From Eublepharis macularius (lineage: Eukaryota > Chordata > Lepidosauria > Squamata > Eublepharidae): a stretch of DNA of 64,000 bases. The notes below the pieces were generated by a model. The model was not told the DNA's origin. It was given only the letters and a program-made list of their open reading frames with translations, and did not search any database. The translations under genes and the position numbers were made by a program. This document shows, in pieces, positions 20,820 to 31,888 of this stretch. The DNA lies in contig NC_072793.1 of the NCBI RefSeq assembly GCF_028583425.1, forward strand, positions 173,515,681-173,579,680, given 5' to 3'. The number at the start of each line of letters is the position of its first letter. The stretch's first letter is position 1.

Positions 20820-20827
20820 GATATAAG

Positions 20828-21330
20828 TCTGGGTAAAGTAGAGAACACCTAATCATGGTGGCCCCGTCATGCTGTGCAAAGACGTTGATCTGTCACTGAG
20901 CCATGGCCCCTCTGCTTGTGCAGTGGAAACTATCCCGCTTTTTCCAGAAATAGAGAAGTGACATATAATTTCTGTAAATAAATCAATAAATATATTCTCA
21001 ACAAACAGGAAAATCAAAGTATGATTCCAGAAGAGTTACAGAGGCCTGGAAATTATTAGCCATGGAAAGAAAGGGTTGAAAAGAAACTTCTGAAAGGAAC
21101 AGAGAGATTCAGAACTGGGCCCAACGGGGAGTTGTAGTGCCAAAAATGAGAGGAATCAGAACCTCCTAGTCCAGGTTAGCTCTGAGAAATCCCTCGGCTA
21201 CTGGCAATGGAAGGAAAGGTTTACTTACAAGAAGAAGAAAGGTTCAAGCAGGGCAGACAAGGGTGTGTGTGTGGAAAATATTCCCTCAGTTACAGTACAA
21301 AGTTTTTAAAACTACTTTCCTGATCTTTCA
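20828..21330 (+). other. Intergenic segment paralogous to 40640-41080
   Basis: Non-coding. CCAGAAATAGAGAAGT and TGAGAGGAATCAGAACCTCC are shared with the second block, showing a segmental duplication. I see no gene. Confidence 0.55.
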
Positions 21331-21334
21331 GAGC

Positions 21335-21560
21335 TGACTGGTGTTTAGAATGTCAGACTAGCTTGAAGGAGATCCCGGTTCGAATCCCCACTCTGCCATG
21401 GAAGGTTGCTGGTTTTCCTTGGGCGAGTCACCTGCTTCCAGCTAAACCTACCTCAAAGGCTTGTTGTGATTATAAATAGGAGAGAAGAACAATATAAGAT
21501 GGTGTGGATCCACACTGGAGAGAAAGGCAGCACAGACAGGGAGTGTAGGACATAGCCTCT
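21335..21560 (+). mobile_element. Sauria-type tRNA-derived SINE
   Basis: tRNA-like head with B box GGTTCGAATCCCC, then CACTCTGCCATGG, a GGGCGAGTCACCTG-like middle and TTGTTGTGATTATAAATAGG ... GAGAGAAAGGCAGCAC. A shortened copy of the same insertion is at 41080-41160. Confidence 0.75.
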
Positions 21561-21599
21561 TCTTTTCGAAACAACAGGGTTGAAGATTCTCCCTGAGGT

Positions 21600-21665
21600 A
21601 ACCAAGCCAGCATGGTGGAGTGCTTAGAGCATCAGACTAGGATCTGAAGAACCATGTTTGATTCT
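21600..21665 (+). mobile_element. Sauria-type SINE, 5' part split by L1
   Basis: SINE head (AAGCCAGCATGGTGGAGTGC, then GAACCATGTTTGATTCT). Its remainder continues at 28175-28345 on the far side of the L1. The unbroken paralogous SINE is at 41185-41420. Confidence 0.8.
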
Positions 21666-24600
21666 TGATCTCCTTCGCATCTGTTCCTTCGTTGTGTATT
21701 AAAGAAATCGTTGCCTCCACCCATGATTTGGGCAAAGATGTTTCCTTTAGTGCTGTGGTGATCATATTTTTGTATGGTAAGATAATAACAACTTCTAACA
21801 CTTTATAATATTCTGCTGGGAGTTCATCTGGACCAGGGGTTTTCCCACTGTTTTGTTTTTGTATTGCTTCCACTATTTCCATCTCTGTAAATGGATCATT
21901 CAGCCATTTTCTTTTCTCCACTGATAATTTAGGTAGCTCTTGATTTTGTAGATACCACTTTTGAATTTCTACTGAAATCTCTTCTATATAGTGGTTTGTA
22001 AAAAATCTTTATCTTTTTCATTTCCTCTTTTCATGTCTTTTCTCGCTTTGTATCATCATACAAACAATGAATATGTCTCTTTTCTTTTTCCTCTCTAAGC
22101 TTATAAGCTAACCATCTCCCTGATTTATTTGCATGTTCAAAATCATTTTGTTTAGCAAACTTAATATTTTGTGCAATTTCTTCCATCAATAGTAAATTAA
22201 CTTGATTCTGTAAAGCCTTAATATTACTTTTTAAATTTACATTCGAAGAATCCTCCTTAAAGTCTTTTCCTTTTTTTTCCAGGTTTCTAATTATCTCCTT
22301 ATATCGTTGTTGCTTCTCCCTTCTTCGTTTTGCTGCATATCTTATGGTCAATCCTCTGAAGTATGCTTTACTTGTGTCCCAGACGATATTCATGTGTGCT
22401 TCAGGATTTATATATTGCTGGAAATAATGTTTCATTTCCTCTTTAACATCCTGTAAAAAAAAATTATGCTTCAGTAATTGTGTATTCAGCTTCCATCTAA
22501 ATTTCTTTGTTGTTTCTGCTATTTTCAACAGTAAGGGATTATGGTCTGCATACGTTCTGGGAAGTATATCAACATCTCTAACTTCTTGTACTAAGCCTGT
22601 GGAGATCCAGCACGTATCTATTCTGGACCAAGACTTATGACAGTCTGAATAAAATGTATAATCTCTTCCTGTTGGATTCCTTGCTCTCCACATGTCAATC
22701 AATTTATATTCTTCCGCCAATCTAAGAAAGGATCTTGGGAGGAGCCCTTTAGAATTCTTGGATTTCTTTGTTGTTTTCCTATCCAAATCTTGATCAAATA
22801 CCGCATTAAAGTCCCCAGTTTAAGCATATATCCATATAATCAATCCTTGCCCAGATTTCATTCAGATTATGATAAAAATTTTTACTAATGGTCATTTGGC
22901 ACATGTATCATTGCTAGTAAGGTCTTCTTCTCTCCAGTAAAGATCTCAACCAGTAGTAGTCTGCTGTCCTCAGCTGAATGTATCAAAGTTCGTTTCAGTT
23001 CTTTTTAAATATAAGCTACTATGCCTCTTTTCTTGATCAAATCTGCAGTAGAAAAAGTATCACCAAGTTTTTTACATTGTAAATAGTACTGGTCTTTCTT
23101 TCTTATATGGGTTTCTTGCAGGCAGGTAACATCTGCGTTCAAAATTTTTAATTGTTTAAGAGTTTTCTTTCTTTTTTCTGGTGAATTTAATCCATTAATG
23201 TTAGTTGAGAAGATTTTTATAGGTTTCCTCTCCATTATATTCTTTCTTTGTTACTATCTTCCTTATTTCTTCTTGTCGCTTTCATCAGTTTTGGTTTATA
23301 ACTTGGGGTTTTGGTCTTTGAGGATCCTTCCTCTGATGCTGTTGAGTAGTCTTGTGTCAAGGTTCCTCCGTCTTTCTCTGCACCTTCTTCCTTTTTTGAT
23401 CTCTTTTTCTTACCATCTCCCTGCTTAACTGTGATTATAAAATATTTGCTACAATATTAGCTACTAGATTTTAAAAAGTATTACCTGATGTAATACATCC
23501 GGAACAGACAGGTTTCCTCCCCAAAAGACAATTGACAAATAATATTAGAATTGCCTTAAATTTACTGGAGTATTATGAAGAAACAGATGGCAATGGTATT
23601 CCTAGATGCTGAAAAAGCGTTTGATAATGTTAATTGGCAATTCTTTATTGAACAGATGAAAGAAATGGAATTTGGAATGGAATTTATAAAAGCTATTGAA
23701 GCTATATATAAGAAACAGAAAGCAAGAATAATTATTAATGGAGATCTGACAGAGCCGATATTGATAGAAAAAGGGACAAGACAAGGCTGTCCCCTGATGC
23801 AGGAAATATTGGCAAGAACTATAAGAAAAGACCCTATAATAAAAGGAGCATCTGTTAGGGGACATAAATATAAACTACAAGCATTTGCAGATGACCTGCT
23901 ATTCATACTAGAGGAACCACTGGAATCAATAAAACAATTAATGAAACACGTAAAGGAATATGGTTGGATGGCAGGAATGAAGATTAATTATCAAAAAACA
24001 AAAGTGATAACTAAAAATATGACTACACAGCAAAAGATGGAACTAATTAGACTGACAGGTTTCCAACTAGAAAAGAAAGAAAAATATCTTGGGATACATT
24101 TTACTTCTATATGTAGCTCACTAATGAAAAACAATTATATGAAACTCCTACAAGAAATTAAGAGAGATTTGGAGAGATGGAAAGGACTACAACTTTCGCC
24201 GATGAGGAGGATTGCAACCATTAAAATGAATATATTGCCACGTATAATGTTTCTTTATCAAACCATCCCTATTGGTATTAACAAATCATTTTTGAGGAAT
24301 TAAATAAAATTACATCTAAATTTATTTGGCAAGGAAAGAAACCAAGAATTAAATTGAAAACGCGTCAAGGTTTGAAAGAGAATGCAGGTCTTGCCTTACC
24401 CAACTGGAAAATTTATCACAAAGCGGGCTGCCTAGTTTGGATGAGGGAGTGGATCCTGCTGGAAAATGGAAGACTTTTAGCTCTTGAAGGTCATGACCTA
24501 CAGTTAGGATGGCATGCGTTTAGATGGCACGGAAAAACAACTGGACATCAATACTTTAAAAATCATTTGATAAGAAAATCTCTTCTAACAACATGGGAAG

Positions 24601-27600
24601 GAACTGTACCGCAAATATATTCTAAAATCCCACAATGGGTTTCCCCATTAGAAGCATTTACACAGCCAAGTGTATTTTCCCCAGATAAGATTATTAGATA
24701 TAAAGAACTTTTGGATGATAAAGGAGTGTTAAAAACAAAAGAGGAATTACAGAGACAAGGTGTTAACTTAGACTGGTGGTCAAGGGCACAGATTGAATCT
24801 AGATACAATAAAGATTAAAAAATGGGAGGTTTTTACTTAAAACAAAAGGAATTTGAAAAACTATGTGACTCAGATGAAAAACTGATTAAGAAAATGTACT
24901 TATACTTAATGCAAATGAAGTTTAATGAGGGAGTGGAAAATGTAAAATGTTATGGGCACAGAATTTAGGATATCATATTAATTCGGTACCGTGGAAGAAG
25001 ATATGGAAAGTGAATGTTAAAATAACGGGCAGCTCAATCCTATGCCCCGAGGCAGCATTGTCACTCATGCGCCGACGTAAATGGGGCGCCGTTCCACAGC
25101 TTCCTATGGACTTTTGCAGGAGAGTCCCGCCAGCACCCGAGCGCAACACGGCGAGGTGCAGCCGCTGCCAGGAGCACCCGCCTGCCATTCCCTGACAACC
25201 CCGCTCACACCAGCCAATGGCCACACCCCTCCCCTGATATCCAAGCACAGGGCAAGCAGCAGTGCAGCCAATGGGGAGGCTGCGATCCCTGCTGCTGCCA
25301 ATAGGCCCCCCTTCAGAGAGCAGGCATCCCTGCCATGGAGAGGGGCAGAGGTGACAGTGAAGGTCCAGATCGAACACCCACCCTCTCACCCGTCCAGCTC
25401 CCATTTCCGATGAGGGCCAGGTCAGTGGCTGCAGTTTGGTGTGCCTGCAAATACCTGCCGCTGCCGCCGCCGCCACCACAAGAAACAGGTTTCCCCTCAC
25501 TGAAATGTAGGGCCAGATAGTAGGGAACTGATCTCTGTTGCCTGGAGATCAGTTGTAATTCTGGAGATCTCCAGCTACCACCTGAAGACTGGCAACCTAA
25601 GTAGTCCCCAGGGAGGCGGGGTCTTCAATGAGTGACAAGAACGCCCATTGGGAACCATGTGGGAGGCTGGGAGGCCATTTGGAAGTGAGGGGAATGAAAA
25701 GCTCCCCCAAATGCGCTGCGGCACCGCTTGAACACATCACTGCATCTCTACAATGCGAGAGTGTGGGTTGAACCTCGACAGCCATACCCCAGTACTGGGG
25801 AGATGCCCTTCCCCAGTGTGGACTGACAGGCCCTCCCCATGCCAAATTGCCCAAGTCCATCCCTGCTTCTGCAAACACATCCCCCACCCCCTGGCAGCAA
25901 CTTCCCACATGCAGCGACCATCTTCCTGGCTTATCAGATGCCAGCAGCTCAGACTATCGGAGAATGAAAGTCCTCAGTGCCCTCCCCCCAGACATTCATG
26001 GGCCACAGTTCAATTCCCACCCCACTGCCTGAAGTTACATTGAGGGGAGGAAGGGGGCAGGGAGGCTGGACGGGGGCGCCACTTGATACATTTGTGGGGA
26101 TGTGTAAGAGGACACGTGTGACAGGGACTTGAGAGGGGCTAATGGCAATGTCAGTCAGGCATGCAAACACAGAAGTTTGTTGTTTTTCAACTCATTTTAT
26201 TAAACTGGAAAAAGTGCCCTTGTTTCTAGGCTGGAAAGGGAGCCAAGGCATTTTGCGCAGCCCTCGTTCTGCGCTCCCAGGGGAGAGGCTGAGATGCAGA
26301 CTGCCTTGAGATATTGCTTCCTGGGCTGGATCGGGATGACACTCGCAGAGGATTACGGGGGGAGGGGAGGAAGCAGACATGCTCGGTCATCTCCCAGACG
26401 AGTCACGACATGCCTGCAAGAGAATGTCACACATGTGGGCTTTGCCTCAGTCCATGGCTGAGGCAAAGCCCACACTCCAACATCTGGGAAGATGCATATA
26501 GTAAAGAGCAGCAGTGGCAGCAACCAGCTGATGCAAGACCCTCTGGCGAGGATGCGCTCTGCCTTGGGGCGATTTTACCTTTAAGGGAGGAAGTTAACAA
26601 GTAGTTACAAACACCTGGTCAAGAGTAGTTTTCTGGGCACTGTCCTCTCCCCCGCCAAGCCTCACCTGAAAAGGCTAGTGGTCAGGTGAGTTCAGGTGAC
26701 GGGGTATTCAGCACAAATCAGCCAGCCACACTGCCCCATTTCCTTCTTACTTGTAAGTGCTACCTCGCTGCTTACTAAGATGGAACTTCAGAGTCAGATA
26801 ACCTGCAATGAAACTTGAGTGGTTATTGTTAGCCAGACATTCTGGACTTTGCCCTTCTTCCCTTGAGTGAGTGCAAAGTTCTTCCAGTTTTCTCGCTAAG
26901 TCCCCCCAGTGCACTCAGTGCCCACCACCATGAGTACCCGTTCTCCCGCCTCGTGCTCAAAGTACCCATGGCAGACGGCCGACGGGCAGAGCTTTTGGCT
27001 GTGTGCTCACTTACCTGAGGTCATGAGCAGCGCAGCCAGATGTTTTGTAGGGTGCATGAGCAAGTGATTGGGTGCGGGGAGGGGAGCTTGCCCACCCCGG
27101 AAGTGGACGCAGATTGGCCCCCGTGGTAATTCCCATCCTATGCTCCTTCGGGCTGCGGGGGCGGGGCTGCACAGTGAGAGAGGGGTTCGTGTATGCCCGT
27201 TCAATGGGCGCCTATGGGCTGCGTCTCCTTTTTTCCTGGTGTAACTTTCTGCCATTGGAGGGGGTGTTCCCAGGGCTGGAGTGGCTTTGGAAGCGGACTA
27301 ACTCATGCCCCGCCCCACCCCCTCCCATGCCAGCATGGGGACTTGTGCCAGACTTGCGCCTCTGCCCAGTCGCCAACGTGCCCGTCACCAGCGACCCGTT
27401 TGCGGTACTGCACCACGGGCAGGGACTGGCAGAAAGGGGTTTACGTCGGCATAAGTGCCATTTATGCCCGTGCAAGGCTTAGTTCTCTCCCTATGTGGTT
27501 TCCACCCTGCTGCTTAGGATTGCACTGTTAATCTGTTGCATTTAAAGAGAATTTATATAAGATGTTTTACAAATGGTATCTAACACTGGATCGACTGGCT

Positions 27601-28174
27601 AAAATGTATAAAAACATGTCAAATAAGTGTTGGAAATGTGGGAGACATACAGGGACATTTTTTCATATGTGGTGGTCCTTTAAAGAGGTGCATATATTTT
27701 GGATAATGGTGCACACATTGTTGCAAACTATTCTATAAACTTCAATTCCCTTCAAACCAAAGACATGTTGTAACAACGTCCAGAATTTTATTAGCATCTT
27801 ACTGGAAACGTCAAATAATACCTCTGCAAGAAGAATTAATAGCGAAGATAATGGATACTGCAGGAATGGACAAATTAACCACATTAATGAAAGCACAAAT
27901 GGAAGAAGACTTTTTTGCTTCCCTTCTACAACTGGATTAAAGATAAATATAGAGAGTAAAATGTAGTAAGGCAATATTGTAATGAAATATCAGTAACCAC
28001 AGTCAAATGTCTGGTAGGATAAAGTATGAGATAAGGAGAACGAGAATTTTAATGTAAGCAGGCTTAATGAACTTTTTTTGTATCCTTTTTTCTTTCCCTT
28101 TTTCTTACTCTTTCCCCCTATTTTCTACCACTATCTATATGGAAAACTAATAAAATACATACCAAAAAAGAAAA
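21666..28174. mobile_element. L1 LINE with 5' inversion
   Basis: The minus-strand part (23410 down to 21666) holds the end of ORF1, the ORF2 start (MERKPIKIFSTNINGLNS at 23235), the endonuclease (LQETHIRKKDQYYLQ) and the ORF2 middle up to SWVEATISLIHNEGTD. The plus-strand part starts at about 23412 with ISLLNCDYKIFATILATR and continues through LDAEKAFDNV, AFADDLLFI and KYLGIHFTS to the C-terminus (NKCWKCGRHTGTFFHMWWSF at 27630) and an A-rich tail. Direct repeats AGAACCATGTTTGATTCT (21648-21665) and AGAACCAGGTTTGAATCT (28175-28192) flank the whole. This is the twin-priming pattern. ORF2 has several stops and frame breaks. Confidence 0.9.
25026..27528. mobile_element. 2.5-kb non-autonomous DNA element inside the L1 (Harbinger-like)
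   Basis: It splits the L1 ORF2 between ...VNVKI and (VA)FKENLYKM. Flanked by TAA at 25023-25025 and 27529-27531; ends CGGGCAGCTCAATCCTA and, inverted, ACAGTGCAATCCTA. A 3-bp TWA duplication is typical of PIF/Harbinger. It is GC-rich without a credible transposase frame. Inside are a fragment of the GGGTTGCCA MITE family (about 25510-25605) and a 17-bp hairpin at 26434-26474. Confidence 0.6.
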
Positions 28175-28345
28175 AGAACCAGGTTTGAATCTCCACTCTT
28201 GTCACTGAAAGATGCTGCCCAACACTGAGCCAGGCACACTTTCCCAGCCTAATCTACCTCACAGAGTTGTTGTGAGGATAAAATGAAGCACAGAAGAAAA
28301 ATGTAAGCTCTGTTGGGGAGAAAGACAACACAGACATGGGGGATG
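28175..28345 (+). mobile_element. Sauria-type SINE, 3' part after the L1
   Basis: Continues from 21665: AATCTCCACTC, GCTGCCCAACACTGAGCCAG, CTCACAGAGTTGTTGTGAGG, GGGGAGAAAGACAACAC. Matches 41241-41410 without interruption there. Confidence 0.8.
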
Positions 28346-28384
28346 GATTATATGCCTTCTTTACAAATAGGAGAGTTTAAAAAA

Positions 28385-28565
28385 CTACGTGTGCTATCTA
28401 AGCTATGATATAAGAGGTCTGGGTTCAAATCTGCCATGTAGGGCTGCTGGCTGACTTTGGGCTAGTCACATGCTCTCAACGGACCTGCCTCATACAGTGG
28501 TTGTGATTGCTCAAATGTGTAAATATGGGCATTCTGGAAGTTAAGGTAGACGTGTCATGGTGTGT
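28385..28565 (+). mobile_element. Sauria-type SINE, worn
   Basis: GGGTTCAAATCTGCCATG, GACTTTGGGCTAGTCACATG and TGTGATTGCTCAAATGTG are SINE body parts. The paralogue is at 41460-41600. Confidence 0.6.
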
Positions 28566-28764
28566 AAAGTAGGTGATCAACTACTAAGTCAACTGTAATA
28601 AAGAAGTGGTGCAAAAAAATCTCTAAATAAACCAATGATTAATGATTTCCCTACAAATGAGGAAATCAGAGTATGTCTACTGGCGACTAACCATGGAGGG
28701 GTTCTTCATCAGGGTAATAAAAATGCAAAATATGTGTACCAGATGAGAGAGACGCTTTTGTGTA

Positions 28765-29383
28765 GCAGTATGTGAATAAGATTTTGGGTTATGGGTGCAT
28801 GATGAGCTAAATATGAGCAGTCAGTGTGATGCAACAGCAAAAAAGGCGAATGCAATCTTGGGGTGTATCAAGACATACATAACATCCAAATCACAGGATT
28901 CCATTGTCCTATATATGTGGCCTCATTTCAAAAAGGATGTGGACAAATTGGAACGGGAGCAGAGAGGATCAATCGAGCTGATCAGGATCCTCTTGACCAA
29001 GCCCTCCTGGGAAAGACTGAGGGGCCTGGGCATGTTCAGTTTGGTGAAGAGAGGGTTTAGCAGAGACACGATTGCTCTCTAAGTATTTAAAAGTCTGTCA
29101 GAGGGAAGGCAGCGGTTCCTCTTGGCAACAGAGGATAGGACTCAAAACAATGGGTTTAAACTAAAAAGAGAGAAGGCACCAGTTGGCACGAAAAACTTCA
29201 TATTAAGGGTAATTCAGCAGTGGAATCAGCTTCTTGGGGATGTGGTGGGTTCCCCCTTATTGGCAATCTTCAAGGAGCAATTGGACAAATACTTTTTGGG
29301 GATGCTTCAGGCTCTTCCTGCATTAGGCAGGAGGTTGGACTAGATGGTCTTTAAGACCCCTTCCAACTCTATGATTCTATGAA
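28765..29383 (+). mobile_element. CR1 LINE 3' end
   Basis: Peptide remnants CDATAKKANAILGCI, FKKDVDKLEREQRGS, LRGLGMFSLVKRG and FILRVIQQWNQLLGDV, then the 3' end CCCTTCCAACTCTATGATTC at about 29358-29378. Truncated at 5' and frame-broken. Paralogous to 41840-42560. Confidence 0.85.
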
Positions 29384-29649
29384 GGAAAAGGTGAAACAAG
29401 CTTCTGGAAGGAACAGACAGATGAGTTGGAGTGGGCACAATGGAATTGGGGACAGAGTCTGCAGAAAATTGAAATAATGGCTAAGCTGCTCTCTCAAGTA
29501 CATGTATGTGGTGGCAACTGAAAAGAAATTCATGTACAGTAGTTTTTGATTTGAAATCTCGCAAGATCATATGCTTAATGAGAGTAAAAGGCATACTGGA
29601 TCCTATTGTGTTTTCTGATGATACAACTTAACAAAGAGAGTAATCCTAA

Positions 29650-29900
29650 ATAACAATAACAATAACATTCAATTTATATACCACCCTTCAGGACAACTTA
29701 ACACCTGCTCAGAGCGGTTTACAAAGTGTGTTGTTGTTATCCCCACAACAAACACCCTGTGAGATGGGTGGGGCTGAGAAAACTCGAAGAAGCTGTGACT
29801 GACCCAAGGTCTCCCAGCTGGCTTCCAGTGGAGGAATGGGGAATCAAACCCAGCTCTCCAGATTAGACTCCTGTCACTCTTAACCCCCATACCAAACTGG
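29650..29900 (-). mobile_element. tRNA-derived SINE, antisense
   Basis: On the minus strand: CCAGTTTGGTATGGGGGTTA head, B box GGTTTGATTCC, GACCTTGGGTCAGTCACAGC, then a CCCACCCATCTCACAGGGTG body and AACAACAACACAC. The uninterrupted site is at about 10145 (CAATCCTAAAGTGGTCTACT), so it inserted after that duplication. Confidence 0.75.
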
Positions 29901-30088
29901 TCTACTCAGAATCCTACTCTAGTCCATTCAGTGTGGATTAATTCATGGAAAGGAAAAACAAAAATGTGTGTTAACGGGGGAGAAGAACTCACACCTATTT
30001 TATAAGAAACTAAATCCTAATGGTTTCATCTGAGAATTGAATGTGTCTTAACCAGAACCAATTCAACAGCTGTACAAATGTGGCCTGA

Positions 30089-30312
30089 TATATTGTCGAA
30101 GGCTTTCATGGCTGGAGAACAATGCTTGTTGTGTATTTTTCGGGCTGTATAGCCGTGGTCTTGGCATTGTAGTTCCTGATGCTTTGCCAGCAGCTGTGAC
30201 TGGCATCTTCAGAGGTGTAGCACTAAAAGACAGAGATCTCTCAGTGTCACAGCTCTGAAGATGCCAGTCACAGCTGCTGGTGAAACATCAGCCCGGAAAA
30301 TCCACAACAACC
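30089..30312. mobile_element. Penelope-like fold-back insertion
   Basis: Two inverted copies of the tail of the element at 36502-37121, joined near GAGATCTCTCAGTG, flanked by a perfect 12-bp repeat AATGTGGCCTGA (30077-30088 and 30313-30324). Each arm contains a hammerhead-like core (TCTGAAGATGCCAGTCACAG ... GCTGCTGG), both diverged. The right arm lacks the segment matching ACTACAATGCCAAGACCACG. Confidence 0.75.
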
Positions 30313-30354
30313 AATGTGGCCTGAATTATCACAAAAATTCCAGCCACTGAGTGA

Positions 30355-30660
30355 CCATTTCTATGGTATCTTTTTCTTCTGATTCCCGGATAGGAAGCAA
30401 AGTTGCTTCCCTGCCTGGACATCATGATGGCGGGTGAGGTCAGGCTTGCAGCTGAAGCTGTTGCAGCACTGGAAGTGTTTGTGTATCTTTTCTGGAAGTA
30501 TTTGTGTATCTTCTTCAGTACATTTTAACTGAAGCCTTTTCCACACTCCAAGAGTTTGTTCGGTTTCTCCCCACTGTGTACTGTCTCATGGCAAAGTTTC
30601 CCTTCCGATTAAAGCTTTTGCCACATTCAGAGCACTATTATGGTCTCTTTCCTTTATGGA
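30355..30660 (-). pseudogene. C2H2 zinc-finger relic, antisense
   Basis: The minus strand reads HKHFQCCNSFSCKPDLTRHH near 30450, a LECGKGFS-type remnant near 30550, and a CALNVAKALIGRE frame representing a finger near 30640. It is a shortened counterpart of the relic at 10150-10930, in the equivalent position before the next gene. No intact finger remains. Confidence 0.75.
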
Positions 30661-30838
30661 TTCTGCCTCCCTCCCATTTTGAACCTCAGGATCGCTTCTA
30701 AGAGGCAAAACCAAAGAATACGCTGGGATGGGAAAGGGGGCAGAAGCTTCTCTTCCCTTTCCTCTGGTTTCCAGTTGCTCCCGAGTAGCACCACCTGAGT
30801 GAGGCTTGGAGGGCAAACGCTTCAGTACAAAAGAGCAA
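30661..30838 (+). promoter_or_regulatory. Gene 3 distal promoter segment
   Basis: Contains the conserved box TTTTGAACCTCAGGATCG at 30677 and AGTTGCTCCCGAGTAG, homologous to the upstream segments of genes 2, 4 and 5. It is cut off from the proximal promoter by the insertion at 30839-31155. Confidence 0.55.
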
Positions 30839-31155
30839 GAGTCCAGTCGCGCCTATAAGACTAACACTATTGGTGAGAGGGCATGAGCTTTCGTGAGCCA
30901 CAGCTGATGTGTTTTTAGTCCTATAGACGCCACACATCTGGATCTTCAGTGCTTAGCTCTCCTGGCCCTTTTTACATGCTCAGGTAATGATGGAGTCAGG
31001 CAGCAATTTTCCACAGGCCAGTTTGGCTCGGGATCCTGGAGGGGTTTTTGCCATTTTCACTGGGGCAGTTGGAGGGGTATTTGTGAATTTCCTGCATAGT
31101 GCAGGGGGGGTTGGACTGGATGACCCTACAGGTCCCTTCCAACTCTATGATCTAC
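30839..31155 (+). mobile_element. Composite Penelope-tail / CR1 insertion in the gene 3 promoter
   Basis: Flanked by CTTCAGTAC at 30830-30838 and 31156-31164. The left part (AGAGTCCAGTCGCGCC ... GAGCTTTCGTGAGCC) is an antisense Penelope-type tail. The right part, from about 30960, is a CR1 3' end (GGGTTGGACTGGATGACC, CCTTCCAACTCTATGATC). Genes 2, 4 and 5 lack it at the matching point. Confidence 0.65.
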
Positions 31156-31555
31156 CTTCAGTACGAGCCACGGGCAAAGCGAGGGGAGCCTCCTTGGAAC
31201 TGGCGGGAGGGAGATTCCAACCAAGGATTAAATAGAGCGAGTCTCACTTCCTAGAGAGGCACGAGGAAGGGCGGCTATCTGACCGTTAAGCGTCCCCTTC
31301 TGCGCTAACGGCTTCCGTGGGGAGGGTTAACTTTGCGTTTCCTGCCCGGGAGTTGTGAAAGAGAAGGGGCGGGGCTGCAGCACCGGCAGAGCCGCGTCGG
31401 ATTTCCCCCTTGACGTGGGGCGTTCAGCTCCTCTTCCCTTCCCTGCCTTTGACGGGGGATTCCGCCCTTCGGGAGTTCAGCGGAGGCGCCGATCCAGGCA
31501 GGGGAGGAGGGCGGCGGGCTGGGCCAGGCGGCGGCTGCCCGTGGAGCAGGGGAGG
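31156..31555 (+). promoter_or_regulatory. Gene 3 proximal promoter, CpG-rich, E-box lost
   Basis: Homologous to the proximal promoters of genes 2, 4 and 5. Where the others read CCACGTGACC, gene 3 reads CTATCTGACC (31275-31284), so the CACGTG is gone. From the GCGTCGGATTTCCCCC stretch (about 31393) onward it is nearly identical to gene 2. Confidence 0.6.
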
Positions 31556-31888
31556 ATGAGGGCAGAGGCGGGCCCGGGGGACGAGGAGGAGCGCCCTTGG
31601 GACGCGCAGCGCCGGCGCTTCAGGCAGCTCCGCTACCGGGAGGCCGAGGGGCCCCGGGGGGTCTGCAGCCGCCTCCACGCCCTTTGCCGCCAGTGGCTGG
31701 AGCCCGAGAGGCGCAGCAAGCGGGAGATGCTGGACCTGGTGCTCCTGGAGCAGCTCCTGGCCGTCCTGCCCCCGGAGATGGAGCGCTGGGTGCGGGGCTG
31801 CGGGCCCGAGAGCAGCGCCCAGGCGGTGGCCCTGGCCGAGGGCTTCCTCCTGAGCCAGGCAGAGGGCGAGGAGCAGGAGCCGCAGCAG
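31556..31888 (+). CDS. Gene 3 SCAN exon
   Basis: Same SCAN domain as gene 2 ([20 protein letters not shown] is identical), with exon tail [10 protein letters not shown] instead of AEEKKLEQ. That tail is shared with gene 5, not with genes 2 or 4. Donor CAG|GTGAGG, phase 0. Confidence 0.96.

Noticed and set aside
21370-21400. tRNA gene
   Set aside because: The B-box and tRNA-like head belong to a SINE; no cloverleaf can be closed and the family recurs several times.
25081-27531. Several frames of 80-175 codons on both strands
   Set aside because: GC-rich non-coding element between TAA repeats; no transposase motif and no codon pattern.
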